Part shown: in pieces, positions 49,469 through 58,759 of the stretch | How positions within the stretch are numbered: position 1 is the first letter of the stretch | How the letters are laid out: the number at the start of each line of letters is the position of its first letter | Assembly (NCBI GenBank): GCA_013151415.1 | Contig: JAADII010000044.1 | Location: forward strand, 1-59,916 | DNA from: Chloroflexota bacterium | GTDB taxonomy: Bacteria; Chloroflexota; Anaerolineae; J102 | DNA length: 59,916 nt | Reading direction: 5' to 3' | The notes under the pieces: generated by a model | The model's database searches: none | The model's input: the letters and a program-made list of their open reading frames with translations, nothing else | Told to the model about the DNA's origin: nothing | Position numbers and translations under genes: made by a program

Positions 49469-50223
49469 GACGATTGATCGCCACCGCGCTGCCTGGCTTT
49501 CCCGCCATTCAGCCCGGCCACGACCTGATCGCGCTGACTCTGGCCGGACTCGAAGCCGCGCACATAAAACCAACCCATGACGATGTTTTGGTCTTCGCGT
49601 CCAAAATCATCTCCAAAGCCGAAGGTCGTTTTCGCGACCTGCGCCGCGTGCGCGTATCGCCGGCCGCGCGAGAAATCGCGAATGCCTGCGCCAAAGACCC
49701 GCGATTGGTTGAGCTTATCTTAGCCGAATCGCGCCGGGTCTTGCGCGTTCGTCCGGGTCTTATTGTGGTCGAGCATCGGTTGGGCTTCGTTTGCGCAAAC
49801 GCAGGCGTGGATCATTCCAACGTTGGCCCAGACCATGAACAAGTGCTTCTCTTACCCGAAGACCCCGATGCATCTGCACAGCGTTTGCGCGAGGGCTTGT
49901 GCAAAGCGACCGGCGCCAAGATGGCCGTGATCATCAACGACAGTCATGGCCGGGCCTGGCGGTTGGGCACAGTGGGCGCGGCCATTGGCCTGGCCGGGAT
50001 GCATCCTCTTATCGACCGTCGCGGACAGACCGATCTGTTCGGGCGCAAACTTCAGGTCACGGTTTTGGCCGCGGCCGATGAAATCGCGGCCGCGGCTTCG
50101 TTGCTCCAGGGCGGCGCGGCCGAATCCTCGCCTGTCGTCCATATCCGCGGCGCTGAATTCACGCCGGGACGCGGCCGGCTGAAAGACCTCCTCCGACCGC
50201 AAGAGCAAGACCTTTTTCGATAG
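49465..50223 (+). CDS. cofE: Coenzyme F420-0:L-glutamate ligase
   Basis: A 252-residue enzyme that adds glutamate to F420-0 with GTP. Conserved parts are 'ALPGFPAIQPGHDL', 'DVLVFASKIISKAEGR', 'FVCANAGVDHSNVG' and 'VIINDSHGRAWRLGTVGAAIGLAG', all CofE landmarks with metal-binding acidic residues. It is the single-domain form; the FbiB nitroreductase-like extension of actinobacteria is absent. The GTG at 49465 overlaps the npdG stop (GTGA), fixing the start. The rest of the F420 pathway must be elsewhere. Confidence 0.9.
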   Translation: MRRLIATALPGFPAIQPGHDLIALTLAGLEAAHIKPTHDDVLVFASKIISKAEGRFRDLRRVRVSPAAREIANACAKDPRLVELILAESRRVLRVRPGLIVVEHRLGFVCANAGVDHSNVGPDHEQVLLLPEDPDASAQRLREGLCKATGAKMAVIINDSHGRAWRLGTVGAAIGLAGMHPLIDRRGQTDLFGRKLQVTVLAAADEIAAAASLLQGGAAESSPVVHIRGAEFTPGRGRLKDLLRPQEQDLFR

Positions 50224-50343
50224 AGAAAACCGTGCAACATGAATGCCAAGCGCCCATAACGCCCAACGCCCTCGGTCTCCGTTGTCTCATTGTTTGCATT
50301 GCCGCGGAGCGCCATTGGCGCCAACGCGATCCTGAATCCTATC

Positions 50344-52719
50344 ATGCGTTCATCTCCCTCCCAACAAGCCGTGGAAAGCCCGCTTGCATGGCTGCTGGCG
50401 TTTGGATTGCTTCTCTGGGCCATATTCCTGACCCTTGGCGTTCAGGGCGGGGCCTTGCTCACGGCCTGGTTGGGCGAGCTCACAAAACTGAGCTTTAGCG
50501 CGCGGCAAATTTTGGCCATCGGCCTGGTGCAGACGCCATTGCTCGCTGCGCCGGCCGCCGGATTATTGTTGTTGAAGGCTCGTCCCGGAGCGGTGGCGCG
50601 TCTCACCCTCCTTGCGACCGCGGCCGCTGGCATGCTCATGCTGCCGCGCGTGGCATTTGCGCCTGAAGCCGTTTATGCGGCCGGGTTGACGCGTGGGCTG
50701 ATCTCGATGGGATTTGGGCTGCTCCTGTGGGTTAGAGCCGCTCGCGACGATGGGTTGATGTTGAAACCCCGCCTTGGCGCCGCGGGATTCGCAACGACTC
50801 TGGCGGGAATATGGATGATTCCCTGGTGGCTGTATGGCGCGTTGGGCGATTGGTTCGACATATTTGTGGCCGGGTTTCAAGCCGCAGGCATGGCGTTTTT
50901 GTTGACGGGCATGGCCGCTTATCTCATGCCCAGGCTGGTGAAATGGGGTGGAACGCCGGCGTCCAACATCGGGGTGGGGGGATTCGCGCTGGCCACGGCC
51001 ATTCTCTTAACGGCGGGTGCGTGGGGGCAAATGGATTATCAAAGCTTGCTGATGCTGGCCGCGCCTGCGTTGGGTTTCCCGTTGGCGGTTTTGGGCGCGC
51101 GCAGGGCCAAATATGATCTTTGGAGCGCGTGGTTGTTGCTCTTTTTGGCTGCATTCGGCCCCCTGGCGTTTAGCGATCCTCGCGAAACCCGACTGATTGG
51201 AGCCATCAGCGCGGACACCGCGGCCTGGACCATGCGGGCGGCCGCGCTCAACTTCGGAATAGGCTGGTTCCTCACCCTTCTGATGGCGTTTTTCGCGCCG
51301 CGGCGCTCGTTTCTGGAGCGCCGCGTTTGGGCGCCATTGGCCGGCCTGGCGTGGGTCGGCGGATTCGCCCTTTACCTTGGCATGGGCCAGCCAGGATTCT
51401 ATGGCGACGATTTCTTTGTCGTGCTCAAGACGCAAGCCGATCTCAAACCGGCTTTGGCCATCGAAGACCTAAACGAGCGTCGCGCCTGGGTCTATGAAAC
51501 ATTGGTCGACACGGCCGACAAAGAGCAAGCCGGCCTCATCGCCTGGTTAGAAGCTCGCAACATTCCCTACACGCGTTATTATCTTGTCAACGGCATTGAA
51601 ATCCATGCCAGTGTTCTGCGCCGCTGGCAGTTAGCCCGTCGCTCCGAGGTCGCTCGCGTGCTCTATAGCCCTGAATTGCGTCCGCTTCCCAAACCTCTCG
51701 CTCCCGAACCGGGCGCGAATCATGCGCCCCAAGAGCCCACCTGGGGCCTGGAAGCCATCCAGGCGCCGCGAGTGTGGAGCGAATTGGGCGTGCGGGGAGA
51801 AGGGATTGTCATCGGGCAGTCGGACAGCGGTGTGGATGGCGCACATCCCGCGCTGGCCGAAGCCTATCGCGGCCGAGACATGGGCGACGATTATAACTGG
51901 TACGACCCGTGGGGCGATACTCGCTCGCCCGTCGATCTCAGCGGACACGGCACACATACATTGGGCACGGCGTTGGGCCGCGGCAACATTGGCGTAGCCC
52001 CGGCCGCAACCTGGTTCGCCTGCGTCAATCTCCAACGCAATTTGGGCAATCCGGCCAATTATCTCGATTGCATGCAATTTATGCTCGCGCCTCACCCCCA
52101 AAATGGCGACCCTTTGCGCGACGGGCGGCCCGAGCTCGCGGCCGATGTATCCACCAATTCGTGGGGGTGTCCGCCCAAATTGGAAGGGTGTGATCAGCGC
52201 ACCTTATGGCAAGCGACCGAGGCCCTGCGCGCGGCGGGGATCATGTTTGTGGTCGCGGCCGGAAACGACGGGCCCGCCTGCAATTCACTACAAACGCCGC
52301 CGGGCAATCAGGGCAACGCATTATCGGTGGGGGCCATGAACAAGGAGCGCGAGTTGGCCTTATTTTCCAGTCGCGGGCCAGAGACGCTCTCGCCCGATGG
52401 CGCCATAGGGCCAGACCTCATCGCGCCGGGCGTGTGGATTACTTCGGCATGGCCGGGCGGGAGCTACAACACAACCGATGGAACCTCGATGGCCGCGCCT
52501 CATGTGGCCGGCGTGGTTGCATTGATGTGGTCGGCCAATCCAGAACTTCGGGGCGATGTGGCCGCCACAGAGCAGATCCTCATCGAAACGGCCGCACCCT
52601 ATGCTGGCCCCGATGACGGGTGCGGCGTCCCGGGCGAGTATCCGGACACAGGCGCAGGCTATGGCGCATTGGATGCATACGCAGCCGTGAAACGCGCTTT
52701 GGAGCTAAGAGGCGAATAA
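50344..52719 (+). CDS. Subtilase (S8) with N-terminal polytopic membrane domain
   Basis: A 791-residue protein. About ten membrane helices occupy the first 350 residues, then an I9-type propeptide-like domain (about 360-465; 'RNIPYTRYYLVNGIEIHAS'), then a subtilisin domain (about 480-785). The catalytic triad is complete: Asp in 'GQSDSGVDGAHP', His in 'SGHGTHTLGT', Ser in 'GTSMAAPHVAGV', with the oxyanion Asn in 'VVAAGNDGPA'. Most subtilases are secreted soluble enzymes; a membrane-embedded N-terminus of this size is unusual. Protease topology should be extracytoplasmic (inference). ATG 50344 was preferred over 50290 because the first helix follows it closely; neither has a Shine-Dalgarno. 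Confidence 0.85.
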   Translation: MRSSPSQQAVESPLAWLLAFGLLLWAIFLTLGVQGGALLTAWLGELTKLSFSARQILAIGLVQTPLLAAPAAGLLLLKARPGAVARLTLLATAAAGMLMLPRVAFAPEAVYAAGLTRGLISMGFGLLLWVRAARDDGLMLKPRLGAAGFATTLAGIWMIPWWLYGALGDWFDIFVAGFQAAGMAFLLTGMAAYLMPRLVKWGGTPASNIGVGGFALATAILLTAGAWGQMDYQSLLMLAAPALGFPLAVLGARRAKYDLWSAWLLLFLAAFGPLAFSDPRETRLIGAISADTAAWTMRAAALNFGIGWFLTLLMAFFAPRRSFLERRVWAPLAGLAWVGGFALYLGMGQPGFYGDDFFVVLKTQADLKPALAIEDLNERRAWVYETLVDTADKEQAGLIAWLEARNIPYTRYYLVNGIEIHASVLRRWQLARRSEVARVLYSPELRPLPKPLAPEPGANHAPQEPTWGLEAIQAPRVWSELGVRGEGIVIGQSDSGVDGAHPALAEAYRGRDMGDDYNWYDPWGDTRSPVDLSGHGTHTLGTALGRGNIGVAPAATWFACVNLQRNLGNPANYLDCMQFMLAPHPQNGDPLRDGRPELAADVSTNSWGCPPKLEGCDQRTLWQATEALRAAGIMFVVAAGNDGPACNSLQTPPGNQGNALSVGAMNKERELALFSSRGPETLSPDGAIGPDLIAPGVWITSAWPGGSYNTTDGTSMAAPHVAGVVALMWSANPELRGDVAATEQILIETAAPYAGPDDGCGVPGEYPDTGAGYGALDAYAAVKRALELRGE

Positions 52720-52741
52720 AAACGCCTGCTCAACGCCGCAC

Positions 52742-52771
52742 TTGACGCAAAGCGCGTTGCGGGCGTAGAAT
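52742..52771 (+). promoter_or_regulatory. Strong promoter placed for a leaderless mRNA
   Basis: TTGACG (52742-52747) and TAGAAT (52766-52771) with 18-base spacing. The ATG of the small gene is at 52781, ten bases past the -10, so the transcript should start at or within a few bases of the start codon. No Shine-Dalgarno is present. Confidence 0.65.
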
Positions 52772-52780
52772 GTTGGCGCT

Positions 52781-53086
52781 ATGGACGGCTATAAGGTTTT
52801 GGTCACCTACAATTTTCTCACCCATCGCGAGCTGGAATATCGCCGATTTATGATCCAGCAATGGATACCGGCCATGCAGGCGCTGGGGCTTGAGCCGGGC
52901 GAGGTGTTGCACACGTTATGGGGCGATTATCCCGCCCGTATGTTGGTGTTGTATGCACGCGATTACGAAACGTTGGTGAATGCGGTGCGGGGTGAAGAAT
53001 GGCAATATTGGCGGCAACAAATGCGGGGATATGTGCGCGATCTGCGCTATCGCATCGTTCCCGCCCGCCCCTGGCTGCAATATTGA
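52781..53086 (+). CDS. Small conserved protein, ferredoxin-like fold likely
   Basis: A 101-residue cytoplasmic protein. The order of strands and helices ('YKVLVTYNFL', a helix with 'EYRRFMIQQWIPAMQALGLE', 'MLVLYARDYETLVNAVRG') suggests an alpha-beta ferredoxin-like fold of the NIPSNAP/EthD-like kind. No catalytic residue is obvious. A promoter immediately upstream implies leaderless expression, which supports it as a real gene. It ends 8 bases before the convergent membrane-protein operon. Confidence 0.75.
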   Translation: MDGYKVLVTYNFLTHRELEYRRFMIQQWIPAMQALGLEPGEVLHTLWGDYPARMLVLYARDYETLVNAVRGEEWQYWRQQMRGYVRDLRYRIVPARPWLQY

Positions 53087-53094
53087 TAAGCCGC

Positions 53095-54876
53095 CTACAC
53101 GCGCTTCGCCGTCCACCCTCTCAAGCCCCGCAACCAGAGAAACAAGAGCAAAATCAACGTGAAAATGGAAATGAGGGACGCGACCGTGCGCAAGGGGGTG
53201 TTGGTGAAACGAATGCGAACATGATGCTCGCCTGCGGGCAGATCAAGCGTAATAAGACCTTGCGGCCCCTCCGCGCGGATGGTCGTCTCGCGGCCATTCA
53301 CAAATGCGCGCCAGCCCGGATACCAGTAGGTGTAAAACTGAAGCGTGACCGGAGTGCTGGCGAACACCCGCACTTCTTCCGAGCCGGCCCCATGACGAAC
53401 AGACTCGACCTTGCCCTGACCGGCGATGACGCCTGCAAGAGGCAAAGGCTGGCCAGAAAGATAGGCCGACTTCTTGGGCGTGTCCGAAGGCGGGCCTTCT
53501 GGGGCGAATGCTGTGCTCCCCAACATATCGGGATAAGCGACTTCAAAATCGGTGACCGCCACCGGGCTTTGATCGCGTTGGTCAATGGGCGTGTGCTGGG
53601 GCCGAGCGTAGGCGTAAGAACCCAAAACGATGGTTGCGGCCAGGGCCAAAACGGTTGCGGGGATCGCCGCATCGCGATGAAGCCGCGGAAGCAAGCCGGC
53701 GAGCAAGCCGGCCGCGGCCAGGGCCATTCCCAACGAGCTCAGAGCCAACAAACGAAAGGGAAACTGTATCAGCGCCATGAAGGGGAGCGCGTCCCACAGA
53801 AAACGGCTCGCGGCCGTGGTGAAAAAGAGCGCAACCAACGCGGCCAATACAAAACCAAGCCATGCGTCCGCCCGTCTTGGACGAAAACGCCAGGCCAAAG
53901 GCGTTGCAAAAAGCCCCAAAATCAGCAACCACAACCCCACCTGCTGACTCATGCCATCCTCAGGGCCGGGCAAGGCGAAACCGAAGCCCCAATCCAAAGC
54001 CAGAAGCTGGTGGGGAAAGATGAATTGGTTGGCATAGTTGTATGTATCGGGCAACCATTGTTGCTGGACAATAAAAGCGCTTTCGCCAATGGCCGGCAAC
54101 AGAAAAATGGCGGCCAAACCCATGCCCAATAGCGCGGCGGCGAGCGCGTAAAGGGCCTTGCGCGCAGGCAGGACGCGAGTGCGTCGCCATTCGAGCAGCA
54201 GCCAGTAAAAAACCAACGCGGCCAGAAAGGGTGGGAAGAAAATGACCGTCACACTGTGCGTCATCAAGATCAGTCCAAAACTCAGGCCGGCCAACGCCAG
54301 ATGACGATGGGAGGGTGAGCCTTGCACGTGATGGTCTTTGGCCGCGCGCGGAGCGCGCGCGGTTTCCACCCCCTCCAGCAGGTTCCAAAAAGCGTGTAGC
54401 ACCCAAGGGAAAAGCGCGAAAGCCAAAAACTCGGCCAGCGCCGCGCGCACATAAATGATGACAAAATGATAAGGCGCAAAAAGATAAAGCAGCCCTGCGG
54501 CAAAGCCCGGCCACGGCCCCCACAATCGCCGCGCAAAACCATACATGGTTATGGCCGAGAGAACAAACGCCAGGCCCCACGTGAGCTTGACCGCCAAGAC
54601 AAAACTCGCGCCCAACAGCACGAAGATTTCGCCAATATAGAAAACCAATGGCGCGTAAAATGTAAATAAGGGATAACCATAACCCAAAGCATGATCGGGA
54701 ACCCAACGCGGCCAGAGAAAACCATCGCGAATGCCCTGATCGAACTCCACAAGCCAGAAAATGCTATGAGCGGCGTCGTGCGCGCGCAAGAAGTAGCCGG
54801 GCGCGAGCAATGGCGCCCAGGCGAACGCGCTGAGCAGCAACAAAAGAGCAAGGGGAGAACGAAATGCTCGGCGCAT
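53095..54876 (-). CDS. Large membrane protein, PTPS-related (YfhO-like) family
   Basis: About 593 residues with 11 to 12 membrane helices and an extracytoplasmic C-terminal region. The N-terminal pattern 'PLLAPGYFLRAHDAAHSIF...FLWPRWVPDHALGYGYPLF.FYAP' is the signature of the 6-pyruvoyl-tetrahydropterin-synthase-related membrane family, which resembles GT-C glycosyltransferases; Asp in 'RAHDA' corresponds to their catalytic loop. The last 60 residues ('LITLDLPAGEHHVRIRFTNTPLRTVAS') form a beta domain plus a final helix. ATG at 54876 was chosen; a TTG two codons upstream is also possible. It is the last gene of the five-gene operon. Confidence 0.8.
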   Translation of the reverse strand: MRRAFRSPLALLLLLSAFAWAPLLAPGYFLRAHDAAHSIFWLVEFDQGIRDGFLWPRWVPDHALGYGYPLFTFYAPLVFYIGEIFVLLGASFVLAVKLTWGLAFVLSAITMYGFARRLWGPWPGFAAGLLYLFAPYHFVIIYVRAALAEFLAFALFPWVLHAFWNLLEGVETARAPRAAKDHHVQGSPSHRHLALAGLSFGLILMTHSVTVIFFPPFLAALVFYWLLLEWRRTRVLPARKALYALAAALLGMGLAAIFLLPAIGESAFIVQQQWLPDTYNYANQFIFPHQLLALDWGFGFALPGPEDGMSQQVGLWLLILGLFATPLAWRFRPRRADAWLGFVLAALVALFFTTAASRFLWDALPFMALIQFPFRLLALSSLGMALAAAGLLAGLLPRLHRDAAIPATVLALAATIVLGSYAYARPQHTPIDQRDQSPVAVTDFEVAYPDMLGSTAFAPEGPPSDTPKKSAYLSGQPLPLAGVIAGQGKVESVRHGAGSEEVRVFASTPVTLQFYTYWYPGWRAFVNGRETTIRAEGPQGLITLDLPAGEHHVRIRFTNTPLRTVASLISIFTLILLLFLWLRGLRGWTAKRV

Positions 54877-54885
54877 GTCCAATAA

Positions 54886-56688
54886 TCAAATACGAGGGAC
54901 GGCTTTGAATCGTCTTCCCAGAACCGACCAAAGAAGAAGCAAGACGATAAGCGCCAGTGCAAGCCAAGATATGCTTTCGCCAACGCGCCGGACGGGCGTA
55001 TCTTCAAAGCTGATAAGAAGAAGATGATCGCCCGCCGGAATGGGGACATTGAGCAAACCGTAGGGCGGATAGGTGTCTTCGGGCGTGAGAGGAAAACGCT
55101 CGATGACCTCACCCGTTTCAGGGTCCATGATCGTGGCCGTCCAGCCGGGGTACCATTGGCGATAGAAGGGCACCCGTTGACCCGGTTCTTTGGCGTAAAC
55201 TCGCACCAATTCGCGGTCTACGCGATGTTCGCGCGCGTCTACGGCCAGGGTTTCATTCTGGGGCACGCGACTGTAATCGACCCGATTTTCAACTGGCAAT
55301 CCAGCCACGTAGAGATCGGCCAAAGGCGACCAACGGGCGATGGCTTGAGCCGTCATGGTCATGCCGGTCATTTCATCGGAGCTGCGTTGGAATTCCATAA
55401 GCCCGGCCAGTGTGGCCCCGCCGGGCGGAGGAGGCGTCGTCTCGACGCGCAGATAGGGCGCGCCGCCCAAAACGAGCAGCCCTGAAAGCGTCAGGGCGGC
55501 GATCCAGTCGCGCCCATTTTCTTTGCGAACCGGGTGTTGAACCAAGACGGCGGGCGCAAGCGCGGCCAAAGCCACCACGGCCAGCGTAAGATAGCGCCAC
55601 GGAAACTGGGCGGACGAGACAAAGGGGACGCGCTCCCAAGCCCAAACCGCGGCGGCCGTAGTGAGCCATACGCTGACCACCAACGCCAACAACCAAAAGC
55701 CAATCTCCAAACGATGCCGTGAATCGCGACGCAGCCACCCCCAAAAGGCCAAAACCGCCAAACCAAATAAAACCAGGCCCAGTTGATAGCTGAGAGGATC
55801 GTCCGGGCCTGGCTGGCTAATGCCAAACCCCCAACGAGGGTCGAAAAGCTGTGCAAAATAAACAAAATGATCGCGAAAATTGTAATAGCCGCCAAACCAC
55901 TGGTCGAGATTCACGAAGCGCGCCTCAGTGAGCGCGGGCAAGATGAAAAACGAAGCCAGGGCCGCGCCTAAAAGCAAACCCAACCCGGGGGCGAAAAGCG
56001 CGCGTAGCCAGCCCCAAACCCGCCCTTTCAGATCGGTGTGAGACGCGACGCGCTTCAGGGCCAACGCGACAAGATAAGCCCCAAGCAATGGCGTAAAAAT
56101 GAGTGCGACCAGGTTGGAACTAAGGTGCAGTGCAGCGTAGGTTAGGGCCAAAGCAACAATAGAGAGCGGCCCAGGCGCAAACGCGGCGCGACGGGCGGCC
56201 CACAAAACCCAGGGCAAGACGGCCAGAGCCAACGACTCGGCCATCGCCGCGCGCACGTAGATGTCTAACAAGTGATAGGGCGCATAGACAAACGCCACAG
56301 CCGCGACCAGGGCCGCCTTCTCGCCCAACCAATCTCGGACGAAAAACCACATCCCCCACGCCCCCACCAAAATGGTGACGATAAGCGTGGCTTCGACCGC
56401 AGCCTCCAGGCTGAGAGAGAGAACGCGATAGAGCAATGCGCCGATAAAGGTGGCGCCCGGCGCATAGATGTTGAAAAAGGGATACCCATAGCCAAACGCC
56501 CAATCGGGCGACCAGCGCGGAAAAAGCGTTCCTTCGTCCCAGGTGATGTTGTACTGCATAATGAAGTACACATCGTGCCGGGCGTCGTGCGCGGCCCAAA
56601 AATAGCCCGGTTTGAGCAACGGCGCAATCGCGAAAAAAGTGAAAAAAGTCGCCATCCAAAAGGATGGAGAACGATAAAATGGTTTCAT
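54886..56688 (-). CDS. Large membrane protein, PTPS-related family (second)
   Basis: A 600-residue paralogue of the downstream gene, with the same N-terminal loop ('PLLKPGYFWAAHDARHDVYF', 'PRWSPDWAFGYGYPFFNIYAP') and 'VYAPYHLLDIYVRAAMAESLAL'. It has about 12 helices, then an extracytoplasmic beta domain (about 480-570) and a final helix with 'FEDTPVRRVGESISW'. The start overlaps the stop of the upstream gene (ATGA at 56685-56688). The family is suspected to transfer sugars from polyprenyl donors (inference from fold); no substrate can be named. Confidence 0.8.
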   Translation of the reverse strand: MKPFYRSPSFWMATFFTFFAIAPLLKPGYFWAAHDARHDVYFIMQYNITWDEGTLFPRWSPDWAFGYGYPFFNIYAPGATFIGALLYRVLSLSLEAAVEATLIVTILVGAWGMWFFVRDWLGEKAALVAAVAFVYAPYHLLDIYVRAAMAESLALAVLPWVLWAARRAAFAPGPLSIVALALTYAALHLSSNLVALIFTPLLGAYLVALALKRVASHTDLKGRVWGWLRALFAPGLGLLLGAALASFFILPALTEARFVNLDQWFGGYYNFRDHFVYFAQLFDPRWGFGISQPGPDDPLSYQLGLVLFGLAVLAFWGWLRRDSRHRLEIGFWLLALVVSVWLTTAAAVWAWERVPFVSSAQFPWRYLTLAVVALAALAPAVLVQHPVRKENGRDWIAALTLSGLLVLGGAPYLRVETTPPPPGGATLAGLMEFQRSSDEMTGMTMTAQAIARWSPLADLYVAGLPVENRVDYSRVPQNETLAVDAREHRVDRELVRVYAKEPGQRVPFYRQWYPGWTATIMDPETGEVIERFPLTPEDTYPPYGLLNVPIPAGDHLLLISFEDTPVRRVGESISWLALALIVLLLLWSVLGRRFKAVPRI

Positions 56689-58268
56689 TCTGCGATGGGT
56701 ATCCGAATCGCGTTCTGATCTCCAACCGGCAGCCGCTCCAATGTCCGCCAATCATATGCGCCAAGGATGAGCTGCAAATCGGCGGGCGCGTCGGACGGGA
56801 TGGTGAGCGTATATTGATCGGAGATAATCTCACCCGGCCGCCATGAGGTCATCGGTCGAGCGCCATTTTGGGGTTGCGCATCGACCTGCGCGCGCACAGT
56901 CTGATTCGCATCCAACACCTGCACAAACACATTGTAATCGAAATCCACCGCTCGCGGCGCAAACCACCGCGCGTTCACGGTGATGGTCGCGCCCGCCTCG
57001 AGAGTCCCTTCGACATCGAGATCGAGAAGCACGATCTGATTATCGCCAAAGATGGCGATGGGCTGAGAGGGGACTTCCAATGGTTCGAAGGTGGGTGATA
57101 AGCCCGGCCCCGCCGAGGCCAGCGGCAAGATGAGTAAGGCCGCATAAATCGCGGGGCGACGAAGCGCAGGCAAAAGCCGCAATGCAACGACCGCAGCCAC
57201 CCCCATAAAGGGAAGGGAAAGCAAAGGGAGGTGGGGAGAGAGAAAGGAGAGAGGGGGCGGAGAGGAGATGGCCAGAACAAGCAAAAGGACGGGAATAAGG
57301 AAATGCGCATAGAGGAGCGCGCGACTCGCCATCCCTTTATTCTGGGTTTCCGGGCTCGAATGACCGGCCCAAAGCCAAAAGGCGATGAGGAAGAGCGCCA
57401 GAAGAGGCAAACCCAACGAAAAGCTGAGAGGCGTTTCGCGGGAGAGGACGGTCGTATCAAAGGGCCAGCCAGGTTCGATGAATTGATAGAGCGCGGGGCC
57501 TTGGATATGGAGCGTGAAAGGCGGCGTCAGCGCGCTCGACCAGGGCCCTGCCAACACAAAACCCAGCCCTGCGCCCATTGCAAGCAAGAGCGTAGAGGGC
57601 CAGGCGACAAGGGGGGCCGGCTCTTGCGGATCGCGCATCGCAGATGGCGCGCTCCGCGGCGCGCGAGCCGCGATCAGGCGCGCGAGCGCCAATGCAAAAA
57701 GAGCAAACGCAGCCGCCAAACCCAAGCCAGGAGAGGAGGCGAGCGCGATCAACGCGCCCAAACCGGCAAGCAGGCCCCCGCGCCAGCCTGCTTCCAGCAA
57801 GCCCCAGCCAGCCAAAGCCATGCCGGCTACGACCCATGTCGCGGCCAGCGCGCCTTGCTGATACACCGCGCTAAGCAACAGCGGCGCATACAACACCAGC
57901 AACGCGGCCAGAGGCCCTGCGGCCGCCCCGGCCCATCTTCTTGCCCAACCCCACAAGCCCAGAGCCAAACCCAACAAGGCCAGGCCCTGACTCCACTTGA
58001 TGGCGTCGGGCAAATCGCCGCCCAACCAACGCCAGACGCGAGCCGCCGCATAAGGCCAGGGGCCGTCGTTGCGCCAAGAGTTGCTCGCTTCGGCCACAAC
58101 CGGAGGCCGGCCGTTCTCCAGTGCGGCCAGCCTGAGCGCGGGCGTAGGCCCGGCCAACGTGACGGGCGCTCCCGGCCGCGTCAACGGCGCCCAAACCGGA
58201 ATGGCAAGCAACAACAGCAGAAGCAGAGATCGCGCCGTCTCTCGCGGCGCGCCAAAATGCGGAAACAT
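56685..58268 (-). CDS. Polytopic membrane protein with C-terminal beta domain
   Basis: A 527-residue protein with about ten helices. It is more divergent than its two downstream neighbours, with an Ala/Leu-rich core and a periplasmic loop 'SNSWRNDGPWPYAAARVW' after helix 1. The C-terminal 130 residues ('DLDVEGTLEAGATITVNARWFAPR', 'SWRPGEIISDQYTLTIP', 'LILGAYDWRTLERLPV') form a beta-sandwich seen in Chloroflexota membrane glycosyltransferase-like proteins. The start at 58268 lies 8 bases after the hydrolase stop. Its place in the operon suggests it works with the two PTPS-related proteins. Confidence 0.75.
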   Translation of the reverse strand: MFPHFGAPRETARSLLLLLLLAIPVWAPLTRPGAPVTLAGPTPALRLAALENGRPPVVAEASNSWRNDGPWPYAAARVWRWLGGDLPDAIKWSQGLALLGLALGLWGWARRWAGAAAGPLAALLVLYAPLLLSAVYQQGALAATWVVAGMALAGWGLLEAGWRGGLLAGLGALIALASSPGLGLAAAFALFALALARLIAARAPRSAPSAMRDPQEPAPLVAWPSTLLLAMGAGLGFVLAGPWSSALTPPFTLHIQGPALYQFIEPGWPFDTTVLSRETPLSFSLGLPLLALFLIAFWLWAGHSSPETQNKGMASRALLYAHFLIPVLLLVLAISSPPPLSFLSPHLPLLSLPFMGVAAVVALRLLPALRRPAIYAALLILPLASAGPGLSPTFEPLEVPSQPIAIFGDNQIVLLDLDVEGTLEAGATITVNARWFAPRAVDFDYNVFVQVLDANQTVRAQVDAQPQNGARPMTSWRPGEIISDQYTLTIPSDAPADLQLILGAYDWRTLERLPVGDQNAIRIPIAE

Positions 58269-58276
58269 GGCCGCGA

Positions 58277-58759
58277 TTATACCATAGTCTCCTCTAGCAA
58301 CGCCTCCCAATCCAGGCGCTTGACCGTTTGGTGCAGCATGTGGTCGTCATCGACCACGTGAAATCGGAGATGGGAAAAAACCTGCCGGGCCAGGCTTCGG
58401 GTGGGCTCCAATGGAACAATGTCGTCGCGCCGACCATGAAAGATCACGGTTGGAACAGGACAGGGGCCGGGCGGATTGTCGGCGAACGCAGGATAGATCA
58501 AGGCGGGGGCTAAAAGAATCAGTTTCGCCACCTTTTCCGCGCGCGCACAGGCATAAAGCGCGGCCATCAACCCACCAAAACTGGAGCCGATCAGAATATG
58601 CCGCTCCTCGCTCCCGGCTAATATCTGTTCCAGCCTGGCCATGCGCTCATCCAAGTCGCCGGGGAAATCGGGCGTGAGCATATCGGGAAAGCGCTGACGC
58701 AAGAACCGCCCTTTGAATCCCTGACCGCTGCTGATTAAACCGTGAATGAAGACTTTCAT
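58277..58759 (-). CDS. Small alpha/beta hydrolase (YqiA/UPF0227-like)
   Basis: A 160-residue esterase-type hydrolase, short for the fold. The N-terminal 'KVFIHGLISSGQGFKGRFL' is the oxyanion loop. The nucleophile elbow is GSSFGG, the acid is Asp in 'HGRRDDIVP' and the base is His in 'DDDHMLH', so the catalytic triad is complete. There is no signal peptide. The ATG overlaps the xpt stop (ATGA at 58756-58759). Substrate unknown. Confidence 0.85.
   Translation of the reverse strand: MKVFIHGLISSGQGFKGRFLRQRFPDMLTPDFPGDLDERMARLEQILAGSEERHILIGSSFGGLMAALYACARAEKVAKLILLAPALIYPAFADNPPGPCPVPTVIFHGRRDDIVPLEPTRSLARQVFSHLRFHVVDDDHMLHQTVKRLDWEALLEETMV

Noticed and set aside
52999-54132. Long plus-strand frame (377 residues) antisense to the membrane-protein operon
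   Set aside because: The product is Arg/Gln/Lys-rich with no domain; the minus strand carries a recognisable PTPS-related membrane protein.
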